From Planctomycetia bacterium (GTDB taxonomy: Bacteria > Planctomycetota > Planctomycetia > Pirellulales > S012-138): a stretch of DNA of 32,021 nt. This document shows, in pieces, positions 1-8,644 of this stretch (the stretch's first letter is position 1; every line of letters begins with the position of its first letter). Where the stretch lies: positions 1-32,021 of the forward strand of contig JACOUI010000235.1 in NCBI GenBank assembly GCA_016177915.1, read 5' to 3'. The notes under the pieces were generated by a model that had not been told where the DNA came from, made no database searches, and saw only the letters and a list, made by a program, of their open reading frames with translations. The translations under genes were made by a program, and so were the position numbers.

Positions 1-133
1 CGGTGCGCCGGCCGCGGGAGAAGAGGACTCCGACGCACAGCGGCAAGAGCCGCGGGGCAGAGCGGGCGTGCAGCAGGTTGGCCAGCGAAGCGATGCAGAG
101 GAGCAACTCCTGCGGAAGCTGAAACGTAGCCAT
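1..133 (-). CDS. Transposase-like protein, N-terminal fragment (runs off the left edge)
   Basis: On the minus strand an ATG at 133 opens a frame that stays open to the window edge (44 codons). A good ribosome site, AAGGAGAG, lies about 8 bases upstream. The fragment begins MATFQLPQELLLCIASLANL and ends LLPLCVGVLFSRGRRT. The pattern HARSAPRLLPL followed by LFSRGRRT resembles the N-terminus of DDE-type transposases common in planctomycetes and related bacteria, where it is followed by VxSWLRAAGI. That comparison is from memory of the family; no catalytic residue is within the window. The frame is intact as far as it can be seen. It could instead be an unrelated membrane-associated protein, since the fragment is hydrophobic. 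Confidence 0.55.
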   Translation of the reverse strand, partial: MATFQLPQELLLCIASLANLLHARSAPRLLPLCVGVLFSRGRRT

Positions 134-550
134 CCTTGGCTCTCCTTTCCTGAGTGCGGTGAGAAGAACCAACACTCTGGGCGGGAGGGCCTTTTTGCTG
201 CAAGATCAGATGTGCCTTGCGGCGTGAACTGATGGCGTTTTTGCGGAAAGTGCAGTCTCAGTTTATGACGGCCTCTTCCGACTCCGTGAAGGTCTGGCCC
301 ATCGCTAGGATTCGACACGAATTGGCCAAATATGATCTCGACTGGTGACGGCCGCGCTGCGAGGACAAGCCGCCCGGAGTGGCATCGGAGCTACGCGCTT
401 CCGGGCTTGTGGGCATTGCCGTAATTCATGCAACTGCTTCCTAATTTCAAGGCCATTGTGCGCCGCAACGAGTCGATCCGAATGTACTGGTACAGGACGA
501 AGCTGCACCTTACTTGGGCGCGGCGGGAGCTTACTGTAAGGGAAGCGATC
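134..550. other. Intergenic region between transposase fragment and kinase
   Basis: This stretch of 417 bases contains no convincing gene on either strand. The part next to the transposase start should include the end of the insertion element, but I could not identify a terminal inverted repeat or target-site duplication because the other end is outside the window. The kinase frame is open upstream to 428, but the codons before 551 have no family resemblance and a better start exists at 551. Any kinase promoter must lie here; no clear -35/-10 pair with proper spacing was found. Confidence 0.5.
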
Positions 551-3500
551 ATGTCGAATGACAGGTCCAGAGAATTCAATACAGCATGCGATTCATTGCA
601 CGCCCGCATGCTGCCCGTGGTCGAGGCCTACGAAGCCGCGCTGCGCCGCGGGGAGACGCCAGAAGCCGACGGGTTCCTCTCCGGCTGGGAGGCGGCGGAG
701 CGTGACCTGCTCTGCGAGGAATTGCAGAACGTCAAGCAACAATTCCAGGCGACGGCGATTCCGCCTCACGCGACGAACCAAACGGTTCTGCCGCTGGCCG
801 ATCGATCGACGGCTGTCGCCCAGGAGTCGCAGTTGCCAACGCCCACAGACCGCGGCAGAGGTGCGATGGGCGACGACGAAGATGAAGGTTGGCGCACTCT
901 AGAAATCCCAGGTCATGAGATCCTGGGCGTTCTGGGGCAGGGCGGCATGGGTCAGGTGCTGCGCGTCCGCGATTCCAGCCTCGACCGGTCCTTGGCCGTG
1001 AAAGTGATGTTGCCGCGATACGGCGGACAGGCCGAGCTTTCCCAGCGATTCCTTGCCGAAGCGCGCGTCACGGGGCAGCTTCAACACCCTGGCATTCCGC
1101 CGGTCCACGCGGTCGGCAGGCTTCCGGATGGGCGCCCCTTCTTCAGCATGAAGCTGATCGAGGGAGAAACGCTGGCAAAGCTGCTGCGCGATCGGGCCGG
1201 CGCGCAGGCCGAATTGCCCAGGTTCCTCAAGATCTTCGAGCAGGTTTGCCAGACCATTGCCTATGCTCACTCGCGCGGCGTGATCCATCGCGACTTGAAA
1301 CCGGTCAACGTAATGGTGGGGGCGTTTGGCGAAGTCCAAGTCATGGATTGGGGTTTGGCTGGCCGACTCAAGGAGCCACGCGGCGCGCAGGCGGGGCCGC
1401 AAGAGGCAGATGCCCTCGACGCCACGGGCGCAGCGACTTCTTCCGCTGTCGATACACCAGCCGAACCCGATCGCCTCACGCAGACGGGTCAGGTGCTGGG
1501 CACGCTGCCGTACATGCCGCCGGAGCAGGCACGTGGCGAAATGAGTGCCCTCGACGAGCGGTGCGACGTGTTCGGACTGGGGGCGATCCTGTGTGAGATG
1601 CTCACCGGGCGACCCCCATACGCGGCAAGCGATTTCGATGAGCTGCGCCGTCGCGCGGTCGGCGGCGACCTGGACGATGCCTTCGCGCGGATCGAGGCTT
1701 GCGGGGCCGATGCGGAATTGATTGCGATTGCCAAGCGCGCTCTGGCCGCCAACCGGGCGGATCGGCCGCGAAACGCGGGAGCGCTGGCCGCGCAAGTAAG
1801 AAAGTACCTGGAATCCGTCGATGCGCGACGGCGGCAGGCGGAAATGGAGCGTGCGCGGTCCGAGGTTCAAGTGCGCGAGGCCCGCCGGAGGATGAAGGTC
1901 GTGCTGGCGGCGTCGGTGCTTGCGTTGGCGCTGGTCACGGGCGGGGCCGCGGTGTGGTACGTGCGACAAACCGAACTCTCCCAGCGTCGCGTACAAACCC
2001 AGGAGAGTGTGAACCTGGCGCTGGGAAAGGCGGAGCAGCTTCGCGCCCAGGCGGCCGGCATGCCGCTCGTGACAAGCCGCCAGGCGCAGGACGCCATTGC
2101 CGTCTGGAAGCAGGCCCAAGGGGCCGTGGATGAGGCGGAAGGCGCGCTGGCCGTCGGTCTGGTCGACGACGCGCTGCGCGACCGCGTGCTCCGGCTCGGG
2201 CAGCAGATCGATAGCGCCAGCAACGAGGCCGGTCGTAATCAGGTGCAGCTTCTTCGCGAGGAGCGTCTTTTCCGCGATCTGGACGCGGCTCGCATGGCGA
2301 TGCTGACGCTAAAGAAGAATCGTCTGGATTACGCCGGCGCGGCGCAGCGGTACGCCGAGGCGTTTTCGGCCTTTGGTATCTCCGTGCTGCCCGGGAGAGG
2401 CAAAGATATCGCAACACGAATCGAGGCGCAGAAGCCCGCCGTCAGCCAGGCATTGATCGTCGGCATCGACAACTGGGCTTCTTGCTCATTCCTAGGCGGG
2501 GCGCCCGCCCCCCCGCTCCTCGACGAGTTGCTCGAGATTTCGAAAGCCTGTGACGGCGATGCCTGGCGGAACGAGTGCCGCGAGGCCAGTCAAGAAGGGA
2601 ATGGACCAAAGCTCCGGCGCTTGGCGGGCGAAGCACGTGAGCGACAGCCGCCGGCCGCCTTTTTGTGGCTCTTGGCCTCCCGACTCAGCGAGTTCGACCG
2701 CGCCGCTGCGATCGACGTCCTGAAGTGGGCGCGCACGGAGTACCCCGCCGATCCTTGGGTTCATTTCCAATTGGGCGGATACCTGAGCCTTGGAACGAAC
2801 CTGTCGACCGTGGAGATGGAAGAAGTCGTCGGCTGCTATCGCACGGCCGCCGCCCTGCAGCCCGGCGCCGCCGCGCCGCTGATCAACTTGGGGAACAGCC
2901 TGCTGCACAAAAAGGATCTGCTGGAGGCAATTCGGGTATACAGAAGTGCGATCGCAATCGATCGCGCCGCATACGATGCCCATCTGCATCTCGGCGTCGC
3001 ACTCGCGGACCTTCGCAGGTTCGACGAAGCGATCCAGGAGTACGAGACGGCAACCAATCTCGACCCGGCCAATCCCGACGGCTATTACAACCTTGGCAAC
3101 GCGTTTTACGACCAAGGGCGACTTGACGACGCGATCGGCCGTTATCGCAAAGCGGTTCAATTGGACGACGGCTCGCGCGACTACCACTGGAACCTCGCCC
3201 GCGCTCTCTACGACAAGAAGAAGTTTGACGAGGCCATCGAGCAGTTTCGTATGGCGATTCAACGGGATCCTTCCAGCGGCGGGCTTCACAACAGCCTGGG
3301 CGCGGCGCTCGTGCAGACGGGCCGATTGGATGAAGCCATCGCGGAGTTCCTTGAAGCGATCAAGCTCAATTCGGGCGACTACACGGCGCATACGAACCTC
3401 GGCGACGCGCTGGCCGCGAAAGGACAACTCGCGCAAGCCACGACCGCCTACCAACAGGCGATTGAAATCAACGCCGAGTATGCCAACGCGCATTTCAACC

Positions 3501-4162
3501 TCGGGCGCGTTCTGCATTTGCAGGGACGGTTCGTGGAGGCCAAAGGGAGCTTTGGTCGTGCGCGAGACCTCTTGCCGATAACCGACCCGTACCGGCCGCA
3601 TTGCATCGCAAGCCTGCAAACGTGCGAGGGCGCCATTTCCTTGGAATCGAAAATGCGCGACGTGCTGGACGCCAAGCGTCAGCCGGCCGACAATCAGGAA
3701 CGATTGGGGTTCGTCGAAGTCTGCCGCTATCAGCGCCGGTTTGCCACGGCGGCGCGGTTTTATGCTGAGGCCTTTGCGGCCGACGAGAAGCTCGCGGAAG
3801 ATCTGGCGGCAAGTCACCGCTACAGCGCCGCCTGCTTTGCCGCGCTGGCCGCGACGGGCCAGGGTGTGGACGCCGGCAACTTGGCCGACGACAAGCGTGC
3901 GCCCCGGCGCCAACAGGCTCTTGATTGGCTGCGGGCCGACTTGGCGCAGTTGGCGAAAACCCTGGAAGGCGGAAAACCCGACGATCAGAAGTTCGTCGTC
4001 GCCACGCTCCAGCACTGGCAAACGGACCCCGACCTCGCCAGCATCCGCGAGCGGGAGCCGATTGAAAAGCTGCCGCCCGAGGAGCGGGCAGCTTGGGAAA
4101 AGCTATGGCGGGACGCCAAGGCGCTGCGCGAACGCGGAGAGGCAGTTCAGCAGAAAAAGTAA
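551..4162 (+). CDS. Membrane-anchored Ser/Thr protein kinase with C-terminal TPR repeats
   Basis: This 1203-residue kinase should phosphorylate Ser/Thr in the cytoplasm. Visible kinase motifs are the glycine loop GQGGMGQV (about residue 128), the lysine in LAVKVM (about 151), the catalytic loop HRDLKPVN (about 246), DWG in place of DFG (about 266) and GTLPYMPPEQ (about 318-327). A single membrane segment follows near residues 448-470 (VLAASVLALALVTGGAAVWY). After a mixed region come about seven clear TPRs (about residues 774-1010), typified by AHLHLGVALADLRRFDEAI, which would sit outside the membrane and bind partners. The C-terminal tail (GQGVDAGNLADD, LDWLRADLAQLAKTLEGGKP) is nearly the same as in the kinase at 24142. 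I chose ATG 551 over the open frame at 428 because AAGGGA lies just upstream. Unlike the second kinase it has no sigma factor gene upstream; a transposase fragment is there instead. The substrate is unknown. Confidence 0.93.
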   Translation: MSNDRSREFNTACDSLHARMLPVVEAYEAALRRGETPEADGFLSGWEAAERDLLCEELQNVKQQFQATAIPPHATNQTVLPLADRSTAVAQESQLPTPTDRGRGAMGDDEDEGWRTLEIPGHEILGVLGQGGMGQVLRVRDSSLDRSLAVKVMLPRYGGQAELSQRFLAEARVTGQLQHPGIPPVHAVGRLPDGRPFFSMKLIEGETLAKLLRDRAGAQAELPRFLKIFEQVCQTIAYAHSRGVIHRDLKPVNVMVGAFGEVQVMDWGLAGRLKEPRGAQAGPQEADALDATGAATSSAVDTPAEPDRLTQTGQVLGTLPYMPPEQARGEMSALDERCDVFGLGAILCEMLTGRPPYAASDFDELRRRAVGGDLDDAFARIEACGADAELIAIAKRALAANRADRPRNAGALAAQVRKYLESVDARRRQAEMERARSEVQVREARRRMKVVLAASVLALALVTGGAAVWYVRQTELSQRRVQTQESVNLALGKAEQLRAQAAGMPLVTSRQAQDAIAVWKQAQGAVDEAEGALAVGLVDDALRDRVLRLGQQIDSASNEAGRNQVQLLREERLFRDLDAARMAMLTLKKNRLDYAGAAQRYAEAFSAFGISVLPGRGKDIATRIEAQKPAVSQALIVGIDNWASCSFLGGAPAPPLLDELLEISKACDGDAWRNECREASQEGNGPKLRRLAGEARERQPPAAFLWLLASRLSEFDRAAAIDVLKWARTEYPADPWVHFQLGGYLSLGTNLSTVEMEEVVGCYRTAAALQPGAAAPLINLGNSLLHKKDLLEAIRVYRSAIAIDRAAYDAHLHLGVALADLRRFDEAIQEYETATNLDPANPDGYYNLGNAFYDQGRLDDAIGRYRKAVQLDDGSRDYHWNLARALYDKKKFDEAIEQFRMAIQRDPSSGGLHNSLGAALVQTGRLDEAIAEFLEAIKLNSGDYTAHTNLGDALAAKGQLAQATTAYQQAIEINAEYANAHFNLGRVLHLQGRFVEAKGSFGRARDLLPITDPYRPHCIASLQTCEGAISLESKMRDVLDAKRQPADNQERLGFVEVCRYQRRFATAARFYAEAFAADEKLAEDLAASHRYSAACFAALAATGQGVDAGNLADDKRAPRRQQALDWLRADLAQLAKTLEGGKPDDQKFVVATLQHWQTDPDLASIREREPIEKLPPEERAAWEKLWRDAKALRERGEAVQQKK

Positions 4163-4166
4163 GCGG

Positions 4167-4214
4167 CCGCCTGAAGGCGGGACTCCAACTCCGCCTGAAG
4201 GCGGTACTCCACCA
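4167..4214. repeat. Tandem 24-bp repeat with palindromic core (two copies)
   Basis: Two adjacent 24-base units (4167-4190 and 4191-4214) share the 14-base core CCGCCTGAAGGCGG, followed by GACTCC or TACTCC. The core is an inverted repeat, CCGCCT and AGGCGG around GA, so each unit can form a short hairpin. It begins 4 bases after the kinase stop codon. Read in frame it would give PPEGGTP-type peptides, a repeat I recall as dispersed in planctomycete genomes. It may act in transcript termination or simply be a dispersed repeat. There is no T tract. The rest of the gap to 4424 holds no convincing gene. Confidence 0.7.
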
Positions 4215-4424
4215 TCACGCCTGCCGCATCAGCGTCGCCTTGTCCATTCCAAGGGCGCTGCTGAGCGCCGAGATGCGGCGGAGACGATCCGACGTGCAAA
4301 GCGCGCCTTCAACCGCCGGCGCCGCACCAGCGAAGGGCTGTCATGTGCGACATGGGAATCGAGTTTGCCCGATGCCCTATAATACAAGCGGCCATCGCGC
4401 GTGAACTCGGAACGAGCGGACTGC

Positions 4425-6263
4425 TCACCGTGCGCCCAGCGCGCGGTCGAGGTTGAAGGCGGCGCTAATCAAGCCGAGATGCGTGAATGCCTGGGGGAAG
4501 TTTCCCAGGGCTTCGCCGCTACTGCCGGTCTGCTCGGCGTAGAGGCCCAGGTGATTGGCGTAGCCGAGCATGAGCTCAAACAGGAGGCGAGCGTCTTCCA
4601 GACGCGCCGGATCGGTGCGGCCGGCGCGGGTCAGCGCTTCGACGAGCCAAAACGAGCACATGTTGAACGTGCCTTCGCGGCCCGGCAGGCCGTCCGGCGC
4701 GGCCTCCGGATTGTAGCGATAGACCAGTCCGCTGGCGGCCAGACCCCCCGCGCCCAGCGGACGCCGGATCGCGTCGATCGTCTGGAGCATGCGCGGGTCG
4801 TTGGGCGACATGAAGAAAACCAGCGGCATCAGCAAGCTCGACGCATCCAGCGCGTCGGAGCCGTAGGCCTGAACGAAGGACTTACGCTGCGGGTCCCAGC
4901 CGTGCGCCATCACCTCCTCATAGATCTCGTCGCGGACCTTCAGCCAGCGCGCTCGGTCGGCGGGGAACGATCGCTTGTCGGCCAGGCGCAGGCTGCGGTC
5001 CAGCGCCACCCAGGACATGACCTTCGAGAAAACGAAATGCCGCCGGCCGCCGCGGACTTCCCAGATCCCTTCGTCCTCGCGTCTCCAGTTGTCGCACAGC
5101 CAGTCGACGAGCCGCCGGAGGCGACGCCAACTGTCGTAGCCGATCGGCTCGACGTACTTGTTGTGGAGGTACACGGCGTCCATCAGTTCGCCATAGATGT
5201 CCAGTTGCAACTGCCGATGCGCGCCGTTGCCGATGCGAACGGGGCGCGAGCCGCGATAGCCTTCCAGGTGGTCCAGCGTCAGCTCCGTGAGCTCGGACCG
5301 GCCGTCGATGCCATACATGAGCTGCAAAGGGCCGGACTCGCTTCCATGAGCGTCCTGCCAGCGGTCCTTCAGCCAGTCGCGGAAATGGGCCGCCTCCTCA
5401 GTGAAGCCGATGCGCAGCAGGCCGTACAGCGTGAACGCCGCGTCGCGGATCCACGTGTAACGGTAATCCCAGTTCCGCTCCCCGCCGATCGACTCGGGAA
5501 GGCTGCATGTCGGCGCGGCGACAATGGCGCCGGTGGGCTCGAACGAGAGCAGCTTGAGCGTCAGCGCGGAGCGATGCACCATCTCGCGCCAGCGCCCGGC
5601 GTAGGTGCATTTCGACAACCACCGCCGCCAGTAGGCGACGGTGTCGCGAAACAGCTCTTCCGCCTGTTCTTGACTGGGGCTGAGTTCGCGGCGACCTTGC
5701 GGGCCGATCTGGTGGAGGATGAACGTCAGTTGCTGGCCCTCGTTGAGCGTGAAGTCGGCCGTCACGCCGTTGTCTTCCACCCGGAGCGGCAAGGGCGTCC
5801 CCAGCCCTAGAGTCAGCCCCGGTCCCACGAACAGCGCGCCGTGCCCGCTGACGCGGGTCTCGTGCGCCGCACGGGCGTAGTCAAACGCAGGGCGGCATTC
5901 CAGGCGGAACGGAAGCTGCCCGCGTACCACCCGAACCCGACGCACCAACTCGTCGAGCATCGCCCGATCGCCGCCGACGGGCATGTAATCCTCCACCTCG
6001 CCCACGCCGTCAGTATGGAGAAAGCGCGTAATGAGGATGTTCGTGTCGGGCCAATAGAATTGCTTGTGGCGCAGGCCGCTGCACGCCGGCGCGATGCGAA
6101 AGCGCCCGCCCTTGTCGGCGTCGAGAATGGCGGCGAAGACGCTGGGCGAATCGAAGTGGGGAAGGCAAAGCCAGTCGATGGAGCCGTTCATGCCCACCAG
6201 CGCCGCGGTGCGCAGGTTGCCGATGACGCCGTAGTCCTCGATCGGCTGGTATCGCGAGTCCAT
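4425..6263 (-). CDS. Glycoside hydrolase family 15 protein (glucoamylase/trehalase type)
   Basis: The 612-residue product is a bacterial GH15 enzyme of the usual length, expected to hydrolyse alpha-linked glucose units (glucan ends or trehalose) with inversion. The N-terminus [20 protein letters not shown] and [17 protein letters not shown] are typical of this group, followed by a beta-sandwich region and then the (alpha/alpha)6 barrel. Barrel landmarks are [16 protein letters not shown] (about residues 262-277), the block around [10 protein letters not shown] with E398, and [10 protein letters not shown] with E530. E398 and E530 are the likely acid/base pair. No signal peptide is seen, so it is probably cytoplasmic, perhaps acting on storage glycogen or trehalose. 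I chose ATG 6263 because homologues start just before RYQPIEDYG; the frame is open further to 6347. Amylolytic and trehalase activities cannot be separated from sequence here. It is transcribed divergently from the Cys-rich gene and faces the kinase tail. Confidence 0.93.
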   Translation of the reverse strand: MDSRYQPIEDYGVIGNLRTAALVGMNGSIDWLCLPHFDSPSVFAAILDADKGGRFRIAPACSGLRHKQFYWPDTNILITRFLHTDGVGEVEDYMPVGGDRAMLDELVRRVRVVRGQLPFRLECRPAFDYARAAHETRVSGHGALFVGPGLTLGLGTPLPLRVEDNGVTADFTLNEGQQLTFILHQIGPQGRRELSPSQEQAEELFRDTVAYWRRWLSKCTYAGRWREMVHRSALTLKLLSFEPTGAIVAAPTCSLPESIGGERNWDYRYTWIRDAAFTLYGLLRIGFTEEAAHFRDWLKDRWQDAHGSESGPLQLMYGIDGRSELTELTLDHLEGYRGSRPVRIGNGAHRQLQLDIYGELMDAVYLHNKYVEPIGYDSWRRLRRLVDWLCDNWRREDEGIWEVRGGRRHFVFSKVMSWVALDRSLRLADKRSFPADRARWLKVRDEIYEEVMAHGWDPQRKSFVQAYGSDALDASSLLMPLVFFMSPNDPRMLQTIDAIRRPLGAGGLAASGLVYRYNPEAAPDGLPGREGTFNMCSFWLVEALTRAGRTDPARLEDARLLFELMLGYANHLGLYAEQTGSSGEALGNFPQAFTHLGLISAAFNLDRALGAR

Positions 6264-6594
6264 GTCCGGCACTTGGGTTGGCGGGGCGACGGTCCGATCG
6301 GCTTCCTCCGCGTCTGAGAGGACCCGGAGCTGAAACCTAACAGCCATGTTAGCAGCAGACGGGTGCGGTGCTCCATGCCGATGCCGCCGGAGCAGCGCCT
6401 CGGGATTCGGATGCTTTCCTTTTCCCCGGCCGTTTGGATCGTTAAACTTTGACTAACTGACAGAGCTTGACGGAGCGACCGGGGAAACGGCCCGCCCAAC
6501 GCGCCGATTCGAACCGCTGCCATAACCGCCGTCGAGAGCCGATTCGATACTGTTTGATAGTCCACATTGACACGGTCACTCGGAGAAGGTGGAA
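6264..6594. other. Divergent intergenic region, presumed promoters
   Basis: This 331-base region separates the minus-strand GH15 gene from the plus-strand Cys-rich gene, so promoters for both should be here. An AT-richer patch around 6440-6475 contains TTGACT and TTGACG hexamers on the plus strand, but no convincing -10 box lies at 16-18 bases from either. No hairpin or RNA gene was recognised. Confidence 0.4.
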
Positions 6595-7101
6595 ATGCCT
6601 CCCCTGCGCGCCTTTCGTTTGGCGATTGCCGTGCTGGGCCTCGCGGCGGTGTTGGTCCAGCCGGTCGATGCCGGCGGCCCGTGCTGCGAGCGCTGCGGCT
6701 GCCAGCATCACGTCAAGCGAGTTTGCCACCTGGTTGTCACCTGGGACGAAGTGCAGGTTCCCGAGTACGAATGCAAGCCAGTGGAAGTCTTTTGTCCCGA
6801 CAAGGGGCAAGTCTGCCATTCCGGTCCTCGCTGCGACACGGTCTACCACTTGGACACGCACTGGAAGTGCACGACGCCCTGCGGCTCTTGCGGGCCCAAA
6901 GTCTGCGAATCGACCATGTCTTGCTCGTGCGAGACCTGCTGCGGATGGAAGACGCTTTACGGCGCCAAGCCCACGGGCTGCATGTCGACGCAATGCGTCA
7001 AGCAGCCGGCGGGCCGGTGCGCCGAGAAAGTTCCCGTCGCCAAGTGGGTGGTGACTTACGTCTGCGACGATTGCTGCAAGAATTGCAAGTCGTGCCGCTA
7101 G
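6595..7101 (+). CDS. Small exported cysteine-rich protein
   Basis: This 168-residue protein has a signal peptide (hydrophobic FRLAIAVLGLAAVLV, likely cleavage after VDA near residue 26) followed by a mature part with all 25 of its cysteines, about one residue in six. Cysteines occur as pairs and short clusters such as CCERCGC, CTTPCGSCG, CSCETCC and CDDCCKNCKSC. There is no CXXCH haem motif. The protein is probably exported and either heavily disulfide-linked or metal-binding. Planctomycete cell walls are known to contain Cys-rich proteins, and the repeated short strands with VVTWDEVQVPEYECKPVEVF are in that style, but I do not recognise a named family. The ATG at 6595 is preceded by GGAGAAGG; a GTG at 6589 is possible. 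The reductase gene begins 198 bases downstream on the same strand, so co-transcription is possible but not shown. Confidence 0.8.
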   Translation: MPPLRAFRLAIAVLGLAAVLVQPVDAGGPCCERCGCQHHVKRVCHLVVTWDEVQVPEYECKPVEVFCPDKGQVCHSGPRCDTVYHLDTHWKCTTPCGSCGPKVCESTMSCSCETCCGWKTLYGAKPTGCMSTQCVKQPAGRCAEKVPVAKWVVTYVCDDCCKNCKSCR

Positions 7102-7299
7102 CCCGCCGTCGTGGTCGCGGACGCGTCGCCGCTCGCGCGTCGCCCTTCGCCTGCGGCCGAGCCCATCGTTCTACTTGACGGTCCGTGCTGCTTCGGACAA
7201 ATTGGAGGCCGATGTGGAACGCGGTCCCGCAATTCAGAGCATGTCCGTCGGGGCTGCCGGACATCTCGGCGCGCCCCGCGCTCTTGAGCGAGACTTGTC

Positions 7300-8583
7300 A
7301 TGGATGCGGTGGTATTTGTCCTGGGTGCAGTCCTCATCGCCCTGGTTTGCACGCAGCTTGGCCTGGTGACGTTGTCCTCGATCCGCGAGATGCTGCACGG
7401 CCGGGAGCGCCGCCGCCTGGCCCTTGAGGCGCTCCGGGAACACATCGAAACGGCGCGAATCTCGCGCGCGCGGCGAGAGCAGGAAGCTTTGCACTGGAAC
7501 GGCTACCGGAAGTTCGTCGTTCAGCGCAAGGTGTGTGAGGCCGACAATGTCTGTTCGTTCTACCTGGCGCCCCACGACGGCAAGCGTCTCCCGCTCTTCA
7601 AGCCCGGTCAGTATCTCACGTTCCGGCTAAAGATTCCGGGGCGCGACAAGCCCGTGATTCGCTGCTACTCGCTGTCAGACGCGCCGAGGTCGGAATACTA
7701 CCGGATTACGATCAAGCGCGTGGGTCCGCCGCCCCAACAGCCGGATTCTCCGCCCGGGCTCGTTTCCAACTATTTTCACGACCACGTGCATGAGGGCGAC
7801 ATCCTCGACGTGCAGGCGCCCAACGGACACTTCGTCCTCGATCCGGCGGACCGCCGGCCGGTCGCGTTGATCGCGGGCGGCGTCGGCATCACGCCGCTGC
7901 TGTGCATGGTCAATTCGATCGCGGCGCGGGAGACGGTCCGGCCGATGTGGCTGTTTTACGGCGTGCGGAACGGCAAAGAGCACGCCATGAAGGAACACCT
8001 GCGCGAGTTAGCCGGGCGGCACGAGCACATTCGTGTTGTAAACTTCTACAGCCACCCGACCGACCAGGACGTGGCCGGAAGCGACTATGATCACGGCGAG
8101 TGCATCCGGGTGGAATTGCTGCGGCAATACTTGAAAAGCACCAACTATCAGTTTTTCGTGTGCGGACCGCCGGGCATGATGCAGGCGGTGACGACACAAT
8201 TGCGGGACTGGGGCGTCCCAAAGGAGGACATCCTCACCGAAGCTTTCGGCCCGGCGACGGTCAGCAAGGTGTTCGCGTCGCCCCCGCCGGCGACCCCGGG
8301 CGCGGGGACACCAGCCGGCCCGGCCACAAAGGTCAAGGTCACATTTTCCAAGTCGGGAAAAGTGTGCTGCTGGGATGCCAAGGCAGAGAACCTGCTGGAT
8401 TTCGCGCTGTCCAACGGAGTGCAGATCGATTGCGGGTGCCGGGCCGGCAACTGCGGAACGTGCGTCGTGGCGCTCAAGTCGGGCAAGGTCAACTACCTGA
8501 CGGAGCATGGCGCCGCCGTGGAGGAAGGGGCGTGCTTGACGTGCGTCACCGCGCCGCAAGAGGACATCGTGCTTGATGCTTGA
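7300..8583 (+). CDS. Membrane-anchored NAD(P)H:ferredoxin-type oxidoreductase (FAD + 2Fe-2S)
   Basis: This 427-residue protein should take electrons from NAD(P)H through FAD to a plant-type [2Fe-2S] cluster. An N-terminal membrane helix (about residues 4-26) is followed by a basic stretch, which places the rest in the cytoplasm. The reductase part has the FAD motif RCYSLS (about 121-126), the nucleotide-binding GGVGITP (about 192-198) and CGPPGMM (about 287). The C-terminal ferredoxin domain has CGCRAGNCGTC, giving C380, C385 and C388, with C415 in GACLTC as the probable fourth ligand. The order reductase then ferredoxin is as in Hcr-type or oxygenase reductases and is the reverse of NqrF, although the N-terminal anchor recalls NqrF. 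It is the first gene of the cytochrome block, with the next gene 61 bases downstream, and is the obvious electron entry point. A proline/alanine linker (about residues 327-344) joins the two parts. Confidence 0.92.
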   Translation: MDAVVFVLGAVLIALVCTQLGLVTLSSIREMLHGRERRRLALEALREHIETARISRARREQEALHWNGYRKFVVQRKVCEADNVCSFYLAPHDGKRLPLFKPGQYLTFRLKIPGRDKPVIRCYSLSDAPRSEYYRITIKRVGPPPQQPDSPPGLVSNYFHDHVHEGDILDVQAPNGHFVLDPADRRPVALIAGGVGITPLLCMVNSIAARETVRPMWLFYGVRNGKEHAMKEHLRELAGRHEHIRVVNFYSHPTDQDVAGSDYDHGECIRVELLRQYLKSTNYQFFVCGPPGMMQAVTTQLRDWGVPKEDILTEAFGPATVSKVFASPPPATPGAGTPAGPATKVKVTFSKSGKVCCWDAKAENLLDFALSNGVQIDCGCRAGNCGTCVVALKSGKVNYLTEHGAAVEEGACLTCVTAPQEDIVLDA

Positions 8584-8644
8584 AGTTGCGACCGATAGAA
8601 TCGCTTCGGTTTGCTGAATTCCTCGCAGTCGAGAGTGTTTTGCC

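Noticed and set aside
2492..4021. Minus-strand open frame of 509 codons within the first kinase gene
   Set aside because: It is antisense to the TPR region of a clear kinase and has no domain or plausible start.
4378..4383. Perfect TATAAT on the plus strand near the 3' end of the GH15 gene
   Set aside because: No -35 hexamer is present at 16-18 bases upstream, and transcription from it would run only antisense to the GH15 gene.
4401..5810. Long plus-strand open frame (469 codons) opposite the GH15 gene
   Set aside because: The minus strand encodes a complete GH15 enzyme with all family motifs. The plus-strand frame is Arg/Val/Ala-rich with no family resemblance and arises from GC-biased third positions.
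7175..7203. TTGACG with CAAATT 17 bases downstream, ahead of the reductase gene
   Set aside because: The -10 hexamer matches only 3 of 6 positions, so this cannot be called as the operon promoter from sequence alone.
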